Numbered from the stretch's first letter, positions 34,535-49,917 are shown. The stretch: 53,299 bases of DNA from Streptomyces mesophilus (GCF_011044995.1 NZ_JAAKZW010000023.1:1-53299); one strand, 5' to 3'. A program made the numbers and translations. Notes: generated from the letters alone by a model not told the origin.

Positions 34535-35827
34535 TTACTTCTTGGACGGGTGCTTGGGCCGCTGCGGGCCCTTGCGCTGTCCGGACTTGGCTTTGCTGCG
34601 GGCACCGGCGGAGGGCTGCTGCTTGGCAGCGGCCGGCTTGGCAGAGGTCTTGGGCTTGGCGTCCTGCGCGTCATCGGACTTCGTCAGCGAGGTCTTGGCC
34701 TCTTCGTCGCTCTTCGCCGCCTGCTGAGCGGCGGCGGACTGACGCTGCGACTTGGACTGACGCTTGGGCTGCTGACGCTTGGGCTGTCCGGACGAAGGCG
34801 ACTCGTCATCACCGTCGAGCACCGCCACGGAGCTCTCGCTCTTCGCCACCAAACCCTCGGCGCTGGCGGCCAGACCGGCCTTGCTCAGACCGTTGATGAA
34901 CTTGCGCTCGTTGTCATTGCGGTCGCGGCCCTTGGCGACGATCGCCTTGATGATGTTCTTCTCACCGCGGCGAAGCTTCTCGCCGCCGTTCTTCACCAGC
35001 TTGGTCTGCAGACGCTCCAGGAAGGCGGCCTGCGCCTTGCTGCCCGGGGTGGGGTTCTGGCGGATGACGTACATCTGCTGGCCCATGGTCCACAGGTTGG
35101 TGGTCAGCCAGTAGACGAGGACACCGACGGGGAAGTTGATACCGAAGACGGCGAACATGACGGGGAAGACATACATCAGCATCTTCTGCTGCTGCATGAA
35201 CGGCGTCTTCACGCTCATGTCGACGTTCTTCGTCATCAGCTGGCGCTGCGTGAAGAACTGCGAGGCCGACATCAGGACGATCATGATCGCGGTGACGATC
35301 TTGACGTTCGTGGCCGTCGCGTCCAGGTCCGCGAGCTTCGCGGCGCTGTCCGTGAACTTGGCGGCCAGCGGGGCACCGAAGATGTGGGCCTGACGGGCGC
35401 TGTCAAGCAGCTGCTCGTTGATCGCGCCGATCGTCTTGCCCGTCGCGATGCTGTTGAGCACGTGGTACAGGGCGAAGAAGAACGGGGACTGCGCCAGGAT
35501 CGGAAGGCACGAGGAGAGCGGGTTGGTACCCGTCTCCTTGTACAGCTTCATCATCTCTTCGGACTGGCGCTGCTTGTCGTTCTTGTAGCGCTCCTGGATC
35601 TTCTTCATCTCGGGCTGCAGCGTCTGCATGCCACGAGTCGCCTTGATCTGCTTCACGAAGAGCGGGATCAGGCAGATACGGATCAGGATCACCAGGGACA
35701 CGATGGACAGACCCCAGGCCCAGCCCGTGTCGGGACCGAAGATCTTCCCGTACAGCGAGTGGAACTGGACGATGATCCACGAGACAGGTGTGGTGATAAA
35801 GCTGAAAAGACTGGCAATCGTGTCCAC
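34535..35827 (-). CDS. yidC: Membrane protein insertase YidC/OxaA
   Basis: A 430-residue insertase that places membrane proteins with or after the Sec channel. About five membrane segments lie in residues 10-260; the hydrophilic-groove family pattern includes [20 protein letters not shown], where the conserved Arg sits. Residues 300-430 form a Lys/Ser/Gln-rich basic tail, likely for ribosome contact. GTG 35827 uses an AAGGAG site within the end of yidD. Same operon as rnpA, yidD and jag. Confidence 0.96.
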   Translation of the reverse strand: MDTIASLFSFITTPVSWIIVQFHSLYGKIFGPDTGWAWGLSIVSLVILIRICLIPLFVKQIKATRGMQTLQPEMKKIQERYKNDKQRQSEEMMKLYKETGTNPLSSCLPILAQSPFFFALYHVLNSIATGKTIGAINEQLLDSARQAHIFGAPLAAKFTDSAAKLADLDATATNVKIVTAIMIVLMSASQFFTQRQLMTKNVDMSVKTPFMQQQKMLMYVFPVMFAVFGINFPVGVLVYWLTTNLWTMGQQMYVIRQNPTPGSKAQAAFLERLQTKLVKNGGEKLRRGEKNIIKAIVAKGRDRNDNERKFINGLSKAGLAASAEGLVAKSESSVAVLDGDDESPSSGQPKRQQPKRQSKSQRQSAAAQQAAKSDEEAKTSLTKSDDAQDAKPKTSAKPAAAKQQPSAGARSKAKSGQRKGPQRPKHPSKK

Positions 35828-35830
35828 TAA

Positions 35831-36139
35831 TCAGGCTCCTTGAGCGTGGGACGGAGTCTCGGTGGGGGCCTTTCCGCCCCGGTTGCGCCAGGCGTTGCGC
35901 AGCATTTCGTGCCATCGCGGCCGCTTGCGCGGTGGTACATGGTCGACACCACCGTGCGACCACGGGTTGCAGCGCAGGATGCGCCAGGCGGTGAGCCCTG
36001 TTCCCTTGATCGCGCCGTGCCGGTCGATGGCCGTGAAGCCGTAGTGGGAGCACGACGGGTAGTACTTGCACACCGGCCCGAGGAGTGGGCTGATGGTCCA
36101 CTGGTACAGCTTGATCAAAGCCAGCAGTGGATATTTCAT
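35831..36139 (-). CDS. yidD: Membrane protein insertion efficiency factor YidD
   Basis: A 102-residue protein that aids YidC-dependent insertion. The family block [20 protein letters not shown] with [14 protein letters not shown] is complete, including the conserved cysteines. Its ATG overlaps the rnpA stop (ATGA) and three bases separate it from yidC, so all are tightly coupled. Confidence 0.96.
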   Translation of the reverse strand: MKYPLLALIKLYQWTISPLLGPVCKYYPSCSHYGFTAIDRHGAIKGTGLTAWRILRCNPWSHGGVDHVPPRKRPRWHEMLRNAWRNRGGKAPTETPSHAQGA

Positions 36140-36522
36140 CGCGCGCCCCCTGACAGAAGCCGCGCGAGCGCGGCATCCAGGTCCCGGGCCAGCTGTGCAT
36201 GGTCGGCGTCACCCGCTCCGGGCAGCGCTCGTACGACTACCAGGCTACCGGGGGGCAGCTCGCTCAGCCGTTCGCGCACCAGGTGCCTGAGGCGGCGCTT
36301 CACCTTGTTGCGTACGACCGCCACGCCCACGGCCTTGCTCACGACGAAACCCGCACGCGTCGGGGGAGTGCTCTCCCCAGCCACGTGCGGGTCCCCGTCT
36401 TTATAGAGATCAGCACCGCTGCGTAGATGGACGACGAGGAGCGGGCGTCCAGCCCGGCGTCCCCGGCGTACCGCGGTCGCGAAGTCCTCGCGCCGCCTCA
36501 GCCGATGCTCGGTAGGCAGCAC
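36136..36522 (-). CDS. rnpA: Ribonuclease P protein component
   Basis: A 128-residue basic protein that helps the RNase P RNA cut tRNA 5' leaders. The start [20 protein letters not shown] and the RNR-type signature [15 protein letters not shown] are diagnostic. I chose GTG 36522; the frame to 36603 crosses the rnpA-rpmH gap. It overlaps yidD by ATGA and follows rpmH by 19 bases. Confidence 0.95.
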   Translation of the reverse strand: MLPTEHRLRRREDFATAVRRGRRAGRPLLVVHLRSGADLYKDGDPHVAGESTPPTRAGFVVSKAVGVAVVRNKVKRRLRHLVRERLSELPPGSLVVVRALPGAGDADHAQLARDLDAALARLLSGGAR

Positions 36523-36541
36523 GACGTCATGACCTGCGGAA

Positions 36542-36679
36542 TCAGGCCGACAGGCGGCTGCGACCCTTGCTGCGGCGGGACGCCAGGACGGCGCGGCCGG
36601 CACGGGTACGCATCCGCAGGCGGAAGCCGTGGGTCTTGGCGCGGCGGCGGTTGTTCGGCTGGAAGGTGCGCTTGCTCAC
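36542..36679 (-). CDS. rpmH: 50S ribosomal protein L34
   Basis: A 45-residue, highly basic protein reading [18 protein letters not shown] at its start and ending RSRLSA, a full-length L34. The start is GTG 36679, with GGAG 8 bases upstream. It heads the leftward rpmH-rnpA-yidD-yidC-jag operon and diverges from dnaA, the classical origin arrangement. Confidence 0.97.
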   Translation of the reverse strand: MSKRTFQPNNRRRAKTHGFRLRMRTRAGRAVLASRRSKGRSRLSA

Positions 36680-36917
36680 TCGGGGGCTCCAGAGAAATCA
36701 ATCGGGTGGGCGATGTCGCCTGGCTGTCACCGTGCGCCCACGAGTAGCTCGCGATTACGCCCGAGTGCACCGCTTAGTGATCACTCGCGTGATCTACGCC
36801 CATCGGAGGCAGGCGGCAGCAGCCATCGACAACTCGACCTGGTTACGGTACGCGGGGCTACGCCATCCGGTCAAACCAGCAAAGGATCAGTGCGGAGGGC
36901 CGGCGGGGACCGACACT

Positions 36918-36926
36918 GTGCACAGG
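36918..36926. promoter_or_regulatory. DnaA box in the dnaA promoter region
   Basis: TGTGGACAA is the reverse complement of TTGTCCACA, the preferred Streptomyces DnaA box. Five bases separate it from the candidate -35 hexamer, so bound DnaA would hinder dnaA transcription. Confidence 0.75.
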
Positions 36927-36930
36927 CTGT

Positions 36931-36960
36931 GGACAACAACTTGAACCGCAGCCGTCGCCC
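36931..36960 (+). promoter_or_regulatory. dnaA: Candidate dnaA promoter
   Basis: TTGAAC (36931-36936) and TACCGT (36955-36960) with an 18-base spacer. This would give a leader of about 180 bases. The call rests on hexamer similarity and the adjacent DnaA box. Confidence 0.45.
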
Positions 36961-37148
36961 TGACTACCGTGGCTGGACTCGGATTGACCCGAACCCACCC
37001 GGCTTCGCCCCGTCCCACCCATCCGAGCCGATTCCATCCAGGATCGTGGGAGGACCGACCCGGATTTTCCCGCCGTAACCCCGTACACACCAGTCCCGCA
37101 GAACCACACCTTCGTGGGACATCGTGAACTCGTGAGAGAGCGTGCCCT

Positions 37149-39299
37149 GTGGCTGACGTACCTGCCGATCTTGCCGCAGTCTGGCCACGCGTGCTGGAAC
37201 AGCTGCTCGGCGAGGGGCGCGACGGGCACGGCCAAGGGGTCGAGGCGAAGGATGTGCAGTGGATCCGGCGCTGCCAGCCCCTGGCGCTCGTCGCGGACAC
37301 GGCGCTGCTCGCCGTACCGAACGAGATGGCGAAGAACCGGCTCGAGGGGCGGCTCGCCCCGATCGTCAGCGAGACGCTGAGCCGTGAGTGCGGCCGGCCG
37401 ATCCGTATCGCGATCACGGTCGACGAGTCGATGGGCGAACTGCCGCTCACATCCCCGTCGTCCCCGGCGCCGCAGCCGCCGGAGCGTTTCGAGGAGCCTG
37501 AACTCCCGGGCGCTTTCCCCGGGATGGGCCCGCGCGGGCAGAACGGCCCGAACACCCCGCCGTACGAGAACTACGGTCGGCGCGACGAAAGCCGCCGGGA
37601 CGACGGACGTCGTGACGCCCGCGACAACCGGGACAGCCGGGATAACCGTGACAACCGGGATAGCCGTGACAACCGGGATGACGGCCACCGGGATGAAGGA
37701 CACCGCGACGACGGCCGTCGCGACGAGGGACGGCACGAAGGCGCCCGGCACGAAGGCCCCGACCAGGGCCCCCGCCACGACGAACAGCAGAACGACCCGC
37801 TTCCCACGGTCCGCCCGGCCTACCCCGACTACCAGCGCCGCGAGCCCGGCGCCTGGCCGCGGCCAGGACAGCAGGACGACTACGGCTGGCAGCAGCCGCG
37901 CCTCGGCTTCCCCGAACGCGACACGTACGGATCGCCGGAGCGCGAGCCGTACAACTCCCAGGACCGGGACAGCTACAAGGCCCCCGACCGGGACGGCTAC
38001 CCGGAGCGCGACGGCTACCCCGAACGCGATCCCTACGGCTCCCCGCAGCCGCCGCGCGGCTACCGTTCCGAACGCCCGTCGTACGACTCCGACCGCCCTT
38101 CGTACGACAGCGACCGCGGCCTGTACGAGAAGCAGCGCCAGCAGGGATACGAGCAGCAGCGCCCCGGCATGGGGAACAACTCGGGCGGCCGAGGCGGTTC
38201 GGCACCCAGCGGCGCCCCCGGCCCGCTCGCCGCGCAGCCCGCGCCGGCCACCGGGCCCGGTGAGCCGACCGCGCGCCTGAACCCGAAGTACCTCTTCGAC
38301 ACCTTCGTCATCGGTGCCTCGAACCGCTTCGCGCACGCGGCCGCGGTCGCCGTCGCCGAGGCGCCGGCCAAGGCGTACAACCCCCTGTTCATCTATGGGG
38401 AGTCGGGCCTCGGCAAGACGCACCTGCTGCACGCCATCGGGCACTACGCGCGCAGCCTCTATCCCGGTACGCGGGTGCGGTACGTGAGCTCGGAGGAGTT
38501 CACCAACGAGTTCATCAACTCGATCCGCGACGGCAAGGGCGACAGCTTCCGCAAGCGGTACCGCGAGATGGACATCCTGCTCGTCGATGACATCCAGTTC
38601 CTCGCGGACAAGGAGTCGACGCAGGAGGAGTTCTTCCACACCTTCAATACGCTGCACAACGCGAACAAGCAGATCGTGCTCTCCAGCGACCGGCCGCCCA
38701 AGCAGCTGGTCACCCTGGAGGACCGGCTGCGCAACCGCTTCGAGTGGGGCCTGATCACGGACGTCCAGCCGCCCGAGCTGGAGACCCGTATCGCGATCCT
38801 GCGCAAGAAGGCGGTGCAGGAGCAGCTCAACGCCCCGCCGGAGGTGCTCGAGTTCATCGCCTCGCGGATCTCGCGCAATATCCGTGAGCTCGAGGGCGCG
38901 CTGATCCGCGTCACCGCCTTCGCCTCGCTGAACCGGCAGCCGGTGGACCTCGGCCTGACCGAGATCGTGCTCAAGGACCTGATCCCCGGCGGCGAGGACT
39001 CGGCTCCGGAGATCACGGCGACGGCCATCATGGCCGCCACCGCCGACTACTTCGGGCTCACCGTGGACGACCTGTGCGGCTCGTCGCGCAGCCGGGTCCT
39101 GGTGACCGCGCGGCAGATCGCCATGTATCTGTGCCGCGAGCTCACCGATCTCTCGCTGCCGAAGATCGGCGCGCAGTTCGGCGGCCGCGACCACACGACC
39201 GTGATGCACGCGGACCGCAAGATCCGCGCGCTGATGGCTGAGCGCCGCTCCATCTACAACCAGGTCACCGAGCTCACCAACCGCATCAAGAACGGCTGA
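37149..39299 (+). CDS. dnaA: Chromosomal replication initiator DnaA, long domain II
   Basis: A 716-residue AAA+ initiator that binds DnaA boxes and melts oriC. Domain I is residues 1-95 ([13 protein letters not shown]). Domain II, about 100-370, is unusually long: RD-rich repeats ([21 protein letters not shown]) then PERD/YGSPER repeats. Domain III has Walker [14 protein letters not shown] near 417 and Walker [12 protein letters not shown] near 477. Domain IV ends with the box-reading helix [15 protein letters not shown] near 678. GTG 37149 follows GAGAGAG. It is longer than the roughly 620-660 residues I recall for other Streptomyces DnaA proteins. Confidence 0.98.
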   Translation: MADVPADLAAVWPRVLEQLLGEGRDGHGQGVEAKDVQWIRRCQPLALVADTALLAVPNEMAKNRLEGRLAPIVSETLSRECGRPIRIAITVDESMGELPLTSPSSPAPQPPERFEEPELPGAFPGMGPRGQNGPNTPPYENYGRRDESRRDDGRRDARDNRDSRDNRDNRDSRDNRDDGHRDEGHRDDGRRDEGRHEGARHEGPDQGPRHDEQQNDPLPTVRPAYPDYQRREPGAWPRPGQQDDYGWQQPRLGFPERDTYGSPEREPYNSQDRDSYKAPDRDGYPERDGYPERDPYGSPQPPRGYRSERPSYDSDRPSYDSDRGLYEKQRQQGYEQQRPGMGNNSGGRGGSAPSGAPGPLAAQPAPATGPGEPTARLNPKYLFDTFVIGASNRFAHAAAVAVAEAPAKAYNPLFIYGESGLGKTHLLHAIGHYARSLYPGTRVRYVSSEEFTNEFINSIRDGKGDSFRKRYREMDILLVDDIQFLADKESTQEEFFHTFNTLHNANKQIVLSSDRPPKQLVTLEDRLRNRFEWGLITDVQPPELETRIAILRKKAVQEQLNAPPEVLEFIASRISRNIRELEGALIRVTAFASLNRQPVDLGLTEIVLKDLIPGGEDSAPEITATAIMAATADYFGLTVDDLCGSSRSRVLVTARQIAMYLCRELTDLSLPKIGAQFGGRDHTTVMHADRKIRALMAERRSIYNQVTELTNRIKNG

Positions 39300-39321
39300 C
39301 AGCGCCAGAGTTACGGCCCTC

Positions 39322-39357
39322 AGAAGCGCCCCGGGACACGGTTCCCGGGGCGCTTCT
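39322..39357 (+). terminator. dnaA terminator
   Basis: Perfect 15-bp stem (39322-39336 with 39343-39357) and a 6-base loop, 22 bases past the dnaA stop and before the first oriC box. It shields oriC from dnaA transcription. Confidence 0.87.
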
Positions 39358-39359
39358 CG

Positions 39360-40205
39360 TCGTCTGCGGGCCTCTTCCCGTACGCAATCGGCACGCCACA
39401 GGCGCCGACGCGAACTCCCCGGCCGCTCGCAGCTGTTCGAATAGCCCTTGTGCAGGACTGTTTCTCCACAGAAGTGCGAAGAAATGCCCGTCCACACCCT
39501 GGGGACTGCCGAGTTGTCCAGATTGTGTCCACAGGCCAGGCTGGTGACAGGTCATCAACCCAGGTCAGGGGCCTGTGGATTCGTGGACAACGGATCTCCA
39601 CAGACTGTGGATGAATCCTCTGCCCACAGGCTGTTGATGAAGTTGTCCACCGGCTGCCCACAGGGATCGGGCACTTGTCCCCAGCTTCTCCACACGCCTG
39701 TCCACTGTTCGGCAACGCAACGCGCCATCTCACCGGGTCGAGTGAAAGGCGTCACACAAAGGTGCCAGGTTGGCCTGTGGGCAACCTGGGTAAAGCTGGG
39801 GACGACGCTGGGGAGAAGTGGCCCTTGGCTGTGCATCAGGTGTGCAGAACTTTCCGCCGTCCACAGTTCACCGGGGTTATCCACGGGCGCCGTACACAGG
39901 CACGGTGGACAAAATTTGGGCCCTGACCTGCGAAAACGAGGTTATCCACGGTTTCCACAGCCCCTACTACTACGACCAAGTAGAGAGAGGGCTGGAATCG
40001 ATTTGAAGTGGGGGCTGTGCACAACTCGAGGCGCGTCGACCTCTGCCCGCCCGTCACGACTTGACCCCGACAGGCACCAGCTGTCAGTGCGGTGCGTCAG
40101 ACTGGTCCCCGGCGTTCTCCCCACCTTGGGGACGGGCCAACCACTCAGACAGCGACGACAGACCAGCAGGGCGAGCAGCCAGGCGTCAGCAGGAGGCGGC
40201 TTACG
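39360..40205. other. oriC: Chromosomal replication origin oriC
   Basis: The dnaA-dnaN gap, rich in DnaA-box-like nonamers. Candidates: 39462-39470, 39488-39496, 39514-39522, 39525-39533, 39574-39582, 39582-39590, 39594-39602, 39606-39614, 39643-39651, 39675-39683, 39686-39694, 39698-39706, 39776-39784, 39857-39865, 39877-39885, 39904-39912, 39942-39950, 39951-39959 and 40016-40024. They fall in both orientations, with a gap at about 39707-39775 and fewer after 39960. TTATCCACG occurs twice. Short AT-richer patches near 39908-39940 and 39962-40006 could melt. A TTGACC near 40061 may belong to the dnaN promoter. Streptomyces origins are known to have about 19 boxes in two clusters. Confidence 0.95.
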
Positions 40206-41336
40206 GTGAAGATCCGGGTAGAGCGCGACGTACTCGCGGAGGCGGTGGCCTGGGCGGCACGCAGCCTCCCTGCCCGTCCGCCGGCGCCGGTCCTGGCGGG
40301 CCTTCTGCTGAAGGCGGAGGAAGGCGCGCTGAGCCTCTCCGGCTTCGACTACGAGGTCTCGGCCCGCGTCTCGGTGGACGCGGAGGTCGACGAGGAGGGC
40401 ACGGTCCTGGTCTCGGGCCGGCTGCTCGCCGACATCACGAGGGCACTGCCCAACCGGCCGGTGGAGATTTCCACAGACGGTGTACGGGCGACGGTGGTCT
40501 GTGGATCCTCGCGGTTCACGCTGCACACCCTCCCCGTCGAGGAGTACCCGGCGCTGCCGCAGATGCCCTCGGCGACCGGCACCGTCCCCGGTGAGGTCTT
40601 CGCCTCCGCCGCGGCCCAGGTGGCCATCGCCGCCGGCCGTGACGACACGCTGCCGGTGCTCACCGGTGTGCGGATCGAGATCGAGGGCGACACCGTCACG
40701 CTGGCGTCCACCGACCGCTACCGCTTCGCGGTCCGCGAGTTCCTGTGGAAGCCCGAGGTGCCGGACGCCTCCGCGGTCGCCCTGGTGCCCGCCAAGACCC
40801 TCCTGGACACCGCCAAGGCGCTCACCAGCGGCGACAGCGTCACCATCGCGCTGTCCGGCTCGGGCTCGGGCGAGGGTCTGATCGGTTTCGAGGGCGCAGG
40901 ACGGCGCACCACGACCCGGCTGCTCGAAGGCGATCTGCCGAAGTACAAGACGCTCTTCCCGACGGAGTTCAACTCGGTCGCGATCATCGAGACCGCCCCG
41001 TTCGTCGAGGCCGTCAAGCGCGTGGCCCTGGTCGCCGAGCGCAACACCCCGGTGCGTCTCAGCTTCGAGCAGGGCGTGCTGATCCTGGAGGCCGGCTCCA
41101 GCGACGACGCACAGGCTGTGGAAAGGGTCGACGCCCAGCTCGACGGCGACGACATCTCCATCGCGTTCAACCCGACGTTCCTGCTCGACGGCCTCAGCGC
41201 CATCGACTCGCCGGCCGCGCAGCTGAGCTTCACCACGTCCACCAAGCCCGCGCTGCTCAGCGGCAAGCCGGCCGTGGACGCCGAGGCGGACGACGCGTAC
41301 AAGTACCTGATCATGCCGGTCCGCCTCAGCGGCTGA
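40206..41336 (+). CDS. dnaN: DNA polymerase III beta subunit (sliding clamp)
   Basis: A 376-residue clamp that encircles DNA and holds the polymerase. It begins KIRVERDVLAEAVAWAARSLP and has three similar domains; the conserved end YLIMPVRLS is intact. GTG 40206 follows AGGAGG; the frame to 40092 runs into oriC and is rejected. First gene right of oriC. Confidence 0.98.
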   Translation: MKIRVERDVLAEAVAWAARSLPARPPAPVLAGLLLKAEEGALSLSGFDYEVSARVSVDAEVDEEGTVLVSGRLLADITRALPNRPVEISTDGVRATVVCGSSRFTLHTLPVEEYPALPQMPSATGTVPGEVFASAAAQVAIAAGRDDTLPVLTGVRIEIEGDTVTLASTDRYRFAVREFLWKPEVPDASAVALVPAKTLLDTAKALTSGDSVTIALSGSGSGEGLIGFEGAGRRTTTRLLEGDLPKYKTLFPTEFNSVAIIETAPFVEAVKRVALVAERNTPVRLSFEQGVLILEAGSSDDAQAVERVDAQLDGDDISIAFNPTFLLDGLSAIDSPAAQLSFTTSTKPALLSGKPAVDAEADDAYKYLIMPVRLSG

Positions 41337-41374
41337 CGTACGGGAATCGGGCGCCCCAGGGGCCCCGCAGGTGG

Positions 41375-41410
41375 GTACCTACGTCCGGGCTTAAGCTCGG
41401 ACGTAGGTAC
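41375..41410. terminator. Near-perfect palindrome between dnaN and gnd
   Basis: Arms GTACCTACGTCCG (41375-41387) and CGGACGTAGGTAC (41398-41410) are perfect; the ten bases between include the smaller palindrome GCTTAAGC, so the whole 36 bases can fold. It could end dnaN transcription or be a protein site near the gnd promoter. Confidence 0.65.
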
Positions 41411-41452
41411 GAAAGCACGAAAACCCACCACGCGACTTAAAAGGAACACCTG

Positions 41453-42337
41453 ATGGAGCTCGGTCTCGTCGGTCTCGGCAAGATGGGCGGCAACATGCGC
41501 GAGCGCATCCGCCGCGCAGGCCACACCGTCATCGGATACGACCGCAACCCGGACGTCGCGGATGTCCACAGCCTGCGGGAGCTTGTGGGCAAGCTGAAGG
41601 GTCCGCGCGTGGTCTGGGTGATGGTCCCGGCCGGGGCCGCGACCCAGTCCACCATCGACGAGCTCGGCGAGCTGCTCGAGCCGGGCGACGTCGTCGTCGA
41701 CGGCGGCAACTCGCGCTGGACGGACGACGAGAAGCACGCCGAGGAGCTCGCGGCCAAGGGCATCGGCTTCGTCGACTGCGGTGTCTCGGGCGGCGTCTGG
41801 GGTCTGCAGAACGGCTATGCGCTGATGTACGGCGGCGACGCCGCGGACATCGCGAAGGTCCAGCCGGTGTTCGACGCGCTCAAGCCCGAGGGCGACTTCG
41901 GCTCGGTGCACGCGGGCAAGGTCGGTGCCGGCCACTTCTCGAAGATGGTTCACAACGGTATCGAGTACGCGATGATGCAGGCCTACGCCGAGGGCTGGGA
42001 GCTCCTGGAGAAGGTCGACTCGGTCACCGACGTACGTGAGGTCTTCCGCTCGTGGCAGGAGGGCACGGTCATCCGTTCCTGGCTGCTCGACCTCGCCGTC
42101 AATGCGCTGGACGACGACGAGCACCTGGAGAAGCTGCGCGGTTTCGCGCAGGACTCCGGCGAGGGCCGCTGGACGGTGGAAGCCGCCATCGACAACGCCG
42201 TACCGCTGCCCGCGATCACCGCGTCGCTCTTCGCCCGCTTCGCCTCGCGCCAGGACGACTCGCCGCAGATGAAGATGATCGCGGCGCTGCGCAACCAGTT
42301 CGGCGGCCACGCCGTCGAGTCCAAGAGCGAGCACTGA
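41453..42337 (+). CDS. gnd: 6-phosphogluconate dehydrogenase, decarboxylating (short form)
   Basis: A 294-residue oxidoreductase of the pentose phosphate pathway, converting 6-phosphogluconate to ribulose-5-phosphate and CO2. The dinucleotide site is ELGLVGLGKMGGNMRERIR; DGGNSRWTDD, CGVSGGVWGLQNG and HFSKMVHNGIEYAMMQ carry substrate and catalytic residues. It is the short type common beside actinobacterial dnaN-recF, not the 470-residue enterobacterial type. AAGGAAC precedes the ATG. Confidence 0.95.
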   Translation: MELGLVGLGKMGGNMRERIRRAGHTVIGYDRNPDVADVHSLRELVGKLKGPRVVWVMVPAGAATQSTIDELGELLEPGDVVVDGGNSRWTDDEKHAEELAAKGIGFVDCGVSGGVWGLQNGYALMYGGDAADIAKVQPVFDALKPEGDFGSVHAGKVGAGHFSKMVHNGIEYAMMQAYAEGWELLEKVDSVTDVREVFRSWQEGTVIRSWLLDLAVNALDDDEHLEKLRGFAQDSGEGRWTVEAAIDNAVPLPAITASLFARFASRQDDSPQMKMIAALRNQFGGHAVESKSEH

Positions 42338-42409
42338 TCCACAGCCTGTGCACGGCTGTCCGGGACTGAGGCAGCCGAGTGAGGCAGCCGGGGGAGGTCG
42401 GCACACACC

Positions 42410-43531
42410 ATGCACGTCACGCATCTGTCGCTGGCCGACTTCCGTTCCTACGCCCGGGTCGAGGTTCCGCTCGACCCGGGCGTCACCGCGTTCGTGGGCC
42501 CCAACGGGCAGGGCAAGACCAACCTGGTGGAGGCCGTCGGGTACCTGGCGACTCTCGGCAGCCACCGAGTCTCCTCGGACGCCCCGCTCGTACGGATGGG
42601 GGCCGAGCGCGCCGTCATCCGCGCCCAGGTCCGTCAGGGCGAGCGGCAGCAGCTGGTCGAGCTCGAGCTGAACCCCGGCAGGTCCAACCGGGCGCGTATC
42701 AACAGGTCTTCGCAGGTCAGACCGCGCGATGTGCTGGGGATAGTACGCACGGTCCTGTTCGCTCCCGAGGACCTCGCCCTGGTGAAGGGCGACCCCGGTG
42801 AGCGCCGCCGCTTCCTGGACGAGCTGGTCACGGCCCGCTCCCCGCGTATGGCCGCAGTGCGCTCCGACTACGACCGGGTGCTCAAGCAGCGCAACACCCT
42901 GCTCAAGTCCGCCGCCATGGCCCGCCGGCACGGCGGCCGCTCCATGGACCTGTCCACACTCGACGTATGGGACCAGCATCTGGCCCGCGCGGGCGCCGAG
43001 TTGCTGGCCCAGCGGCTCGACCTGATCGCCGCATTGCAGCCGCTCGCCGACAAGGCGTACGAGCAACTGGCGCCCGGCGGCGGCCCGTTGGTGCTCGAGT
43101 ACAAGCCGTCCGCCGAAGGCTCGGGGACCGGCCGCGAGGAGCTGTACGAGCAGCTGCTCGCCGCGCTCGTCGGCGTCCGTAAGCAGGAGATCGAGCGCGG
43201 CGTGACCCTCGTCGGACCGCACCGCGACGATCTGCTGCTCGGACTCGGCGAGCTGCCCGCGAAGGGGTACGCGAGCCACGGCGAGTCCTGGTCGTATGCC
43301 CTTGCGTTGCGCCTGGCCTCGTACGACCTGCTGCGCGCCGAGGGCAACGAGCCGGTGCTCGTGCTCGACGACGTCTTCGCCGAGCTGGACACCCGGCGCC
43401 GCGAACGGCTCGCCGAGCTGGTCGCCCCCGGTGAGCAGGTCCTGGTGACGGCCGCGGTCGAGGACGACGTACCGGATGTGCTGGCCGGCGTGCGCTACGC
43501 CGTATCGCAGGGTGAGGTGACCCGCGTATGA
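42410..43531 (+). CDS. recF: DNA replication and repair protein RecF
   Basis: A 373-residue SMC-like ATPase that helps load RecA at gaps with RecO and RecR. Walker A is [13 protein letters not shown], the signature region includes [18 protein letters not shown], and Walker B is [15 protein letters not shown] 42410 follows GGGGAGG. Its stop overlaps the dciA start (ATGA). Confidence 0.97.
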   Translation: MHVTHLSLADFRSYARVEVPLDPGVTAFVGPNGQGKTNLVEAVGYLATLGSHRVSSDAPLVRMGAERAVIRAQVRQGERQQLVELELNPGRSNRARINRSSQVRPRDVLGIVRTVLFAPEDLALVKGDPGERRRFLDELVTARSPRMAAVRSDYDRVLKQRNTLLKSAAMARRHGGRSMDLSTLDVWDQHLARAGAELLAQRLDLIAALQPLADKAYEQLAPGGGPLVLEYKPSAEGSGTGREELYEQLLAALVGVRKQEIERGVTLVGPHRDDLLLGLGELPAKGYASHGESWSYALALRLASYDLLRAEGNEPVLVLDDVFAELDTRRRERLAELVAPGEQVLVTAAVEDDVPDVLAGVRYAVSQGEVTRV

Positions 43532-44094
43532 CCTCCGAATCGGGCGCCGATTCAGGCTCCGAGGCCCCCGAGCCGAAGAAGCCCGCCGAACCCAGCGGCA
43601 TCGACCTCGCCCGCGTCGCCCTGCGCGCCGCCAAGGAGCAGGCCCGCGCGCGCGGCGCCGAGGCGCAGCAGAAGAAGCAGGCCAGGCGGGGCGGCGGGCT
43701 GAGGTCCGGCGCCCGGGCCGACGGCCGCGACCCGCTCCCCCTCGGCGCCGCGATCAATCGCCTGATCACCGAGCGCGGCTGGGAGACCCCGGCCGCTGTC
43801 GGCGGGGTGATGGGCCGCTGGCCGCAGATCGTCGGCGACGACCTCGCCAAGCACTGTGTTCCGCTGAAGTATGACGACGATGACGCCGAGCGCGTCCTGA
43901 CCGTCCAGTGCGACTCGACCGCCTGGGCCACGCAGCTGCGTCTGCTCGCCCCGCAGCTGGTCGCGCGGCTCAACCAGGACCTCGGCCAGGGCACCGTCCG
44001 CCTCATCAAAGTGCTCGGTCCCGGCGGCCCCCCGCGGCGCTACGGACCCTTGCGCGCCCCCGGCAGCACGGGCCCCGGCGATACGTACGGCTAG
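43528..44094 (+). CDS. dciA: DciA-type (DUF721) probable helicase loader
   Basis: A 188-residue protein. The N-terminal 65 residues are charged and Ala-rich; the C-terminal DUF721/DciA domain starts near 75 ([35 protein letters not shown]) and includes [22 protein letters not shown]. DciA proteins deliver DnaB to the origin in bacteria without DnaC or DnaI, so this is the likely loader for the DnaB in this window. It is translationally coupled to recF. Confidence 0.88.
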   Translation: MTSESGADSGSEAPEPKKPAEPSGIDLARVALRAAKEQARARGAEAQQKKQARRGGGLRSGARADGRDPLPLGAAINRLITERGWETPAAVGGVMGRWPQIVGDDLAKHCVPLKYDDDDAERVLTVQCDSTAWATQLRLLAPQLVARLNQDLGQGTVRLIKVLGPGGPPRRYGPLRAPGSTGPGDTYG

Positions 44095-46495
<2,401 letters not shown>

Positions 46496-46533
46496 GTCGG
46501 TCACGTACCGCTTCGAAAGGATCTTGAACGGCC

Positions 46534-49152
<2,619 letters not shown>

Positions 49153-49169
49153 CGCGAGGAGTGCAGGAC

Positions 49170-49817
49170 GTGAGTGGAGCCACGGGCGCCGGAAAGAACG
49201 GACCCGGACCGGAAGGCGGCCGTGGCCCCGCCGAGTCTGAGCACGCAGCGCAGGGGGGGACAGTGACGGATACGCGAGGGCCCCAGGCATACGCCTCCGA
49301 GCCTCAGTCCGAGTACGCCGCCGGGCCCCTGCCCGGTGAGCGTCAGCCGAACGGGCCGGCCGGTCCCTATCACCCGCCGCAGGCCTACCCGGCGCCTCCC
49401 GAGGGTGCCGTACGCCGTGCGCGGACCGGCGCACGTACGACGCCGCGCACGCGCAAGGCGCGGCTGCGGGTCGCGAAGGCCGATCCGTGGTCGGTGATGA
49501 AGGTCAGCTTCCTGCTCTCCATCGCCCTGGGCATCTGCACGATCGTCGCTGCGGCCGTCCTGTGGATGGTCATGGACGCCATGGGCGTCTTCTCCACGGT
49601 CGGCGGGACGATCTCGGAGGCCACGGGGTCCAACGAGTCGAACGGCTTCGACCTTCAGGCGTTCCTCTCCCTGCCCCGGGTTCTGATGTTCACCTCGATC
49701 ATCGCGGTGATCGATGTGGTCCTCGCCACGGCGCTCGCCACGCTCGGAGCGTTCATCTACAACCTCTCCGCCGGTTTCGTGGGCGGCATCGAGCTCACGC
49801 TCGCGGAGGACGAGTAG
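49170..49817 (+). CDS. DUF3566 membrane protein downstream of gyrA
   Basis: A 215-residue protein with a 105-residue Pro/Gly-rich cytoplasmic N terminus and two membrane segments (FLLSIALGICTIVAAAVLWMV and LMFTSIIAVIDVVLATALAT). The block RLRVAKADPWSVMKVSFLLS is the DUF3566 signature. A member lies beside gyrA in many actinobacteria (Rv0007 in M. tuberculosis). GTG 49170 follows GAGGAG; GTG 49161 is also possible. Function unknown. Confidence 0.88.
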   Translation: MSGATGAGKNGPGPEGGRGPAESEHAAQGGTVTDTRGPQAYASEPQSEYAAGPLPGERQPNGPAGPYHPPQAYPAPPEGAVRRARTGARTTPRTRKARLRVAKADPWSVMKVSFLLSIALGICTIVAAAVLWMVMDAMGVFSTVGGTISEATGSNESNGFDLQAFLSLPRVLMFTSIIAVIDVVLATALATLGAFIYNLSAGFVGGIELTLAEDE

Positions 49818-49847
49818 TCGCCTCCAGCTGGGCCGGTTCTATCGATT

Positions 49848-49876
49848 TTGGGACTGGGCGCGTCGTGCGCTAATCT
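49848..49876 (+). promoter_or_regulatory. tRNA-Ile promoter
   Basis: TTGGGA (49848-49853), a 17-base spacer and TAATCT (49871-49876), with the tRNA 41 bases downstream. Confidence 0.65.
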
Positions 49877-49917
49877 TCAGAGGTCAGCGCGCGGGACACA
49901 CCCCCGCAAAGCGCGGC

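Larger units (their letters stand above)
36680..37148. other. rpmH-dnaA divergent promoter region
   Basis: About 470 bases with no supported gene. It must hold the divergent rpmH and dnaA promoters. A near-perfect DnaA box (TGTGGACAA, 36918-36926) lies just before a candidate dnaA promoter, consistent with the DnaA autoregulation known in Streptomyces. The last 150 bases form a long dnaA leader. Confidence 0.7.

Noticed and set aside
37609..37760. Tandem repeats considered as a CRISPR or satellite array
   Set aside because: They are in-frame codon repeats for Arg-Asp in DnaA domain II without constant repeat and spacer units.
39618..39626. Further DnaA boxes with a GCCCACA core in oriC
   Set aside because: They break the TCCACA core, so were left out of the box list.
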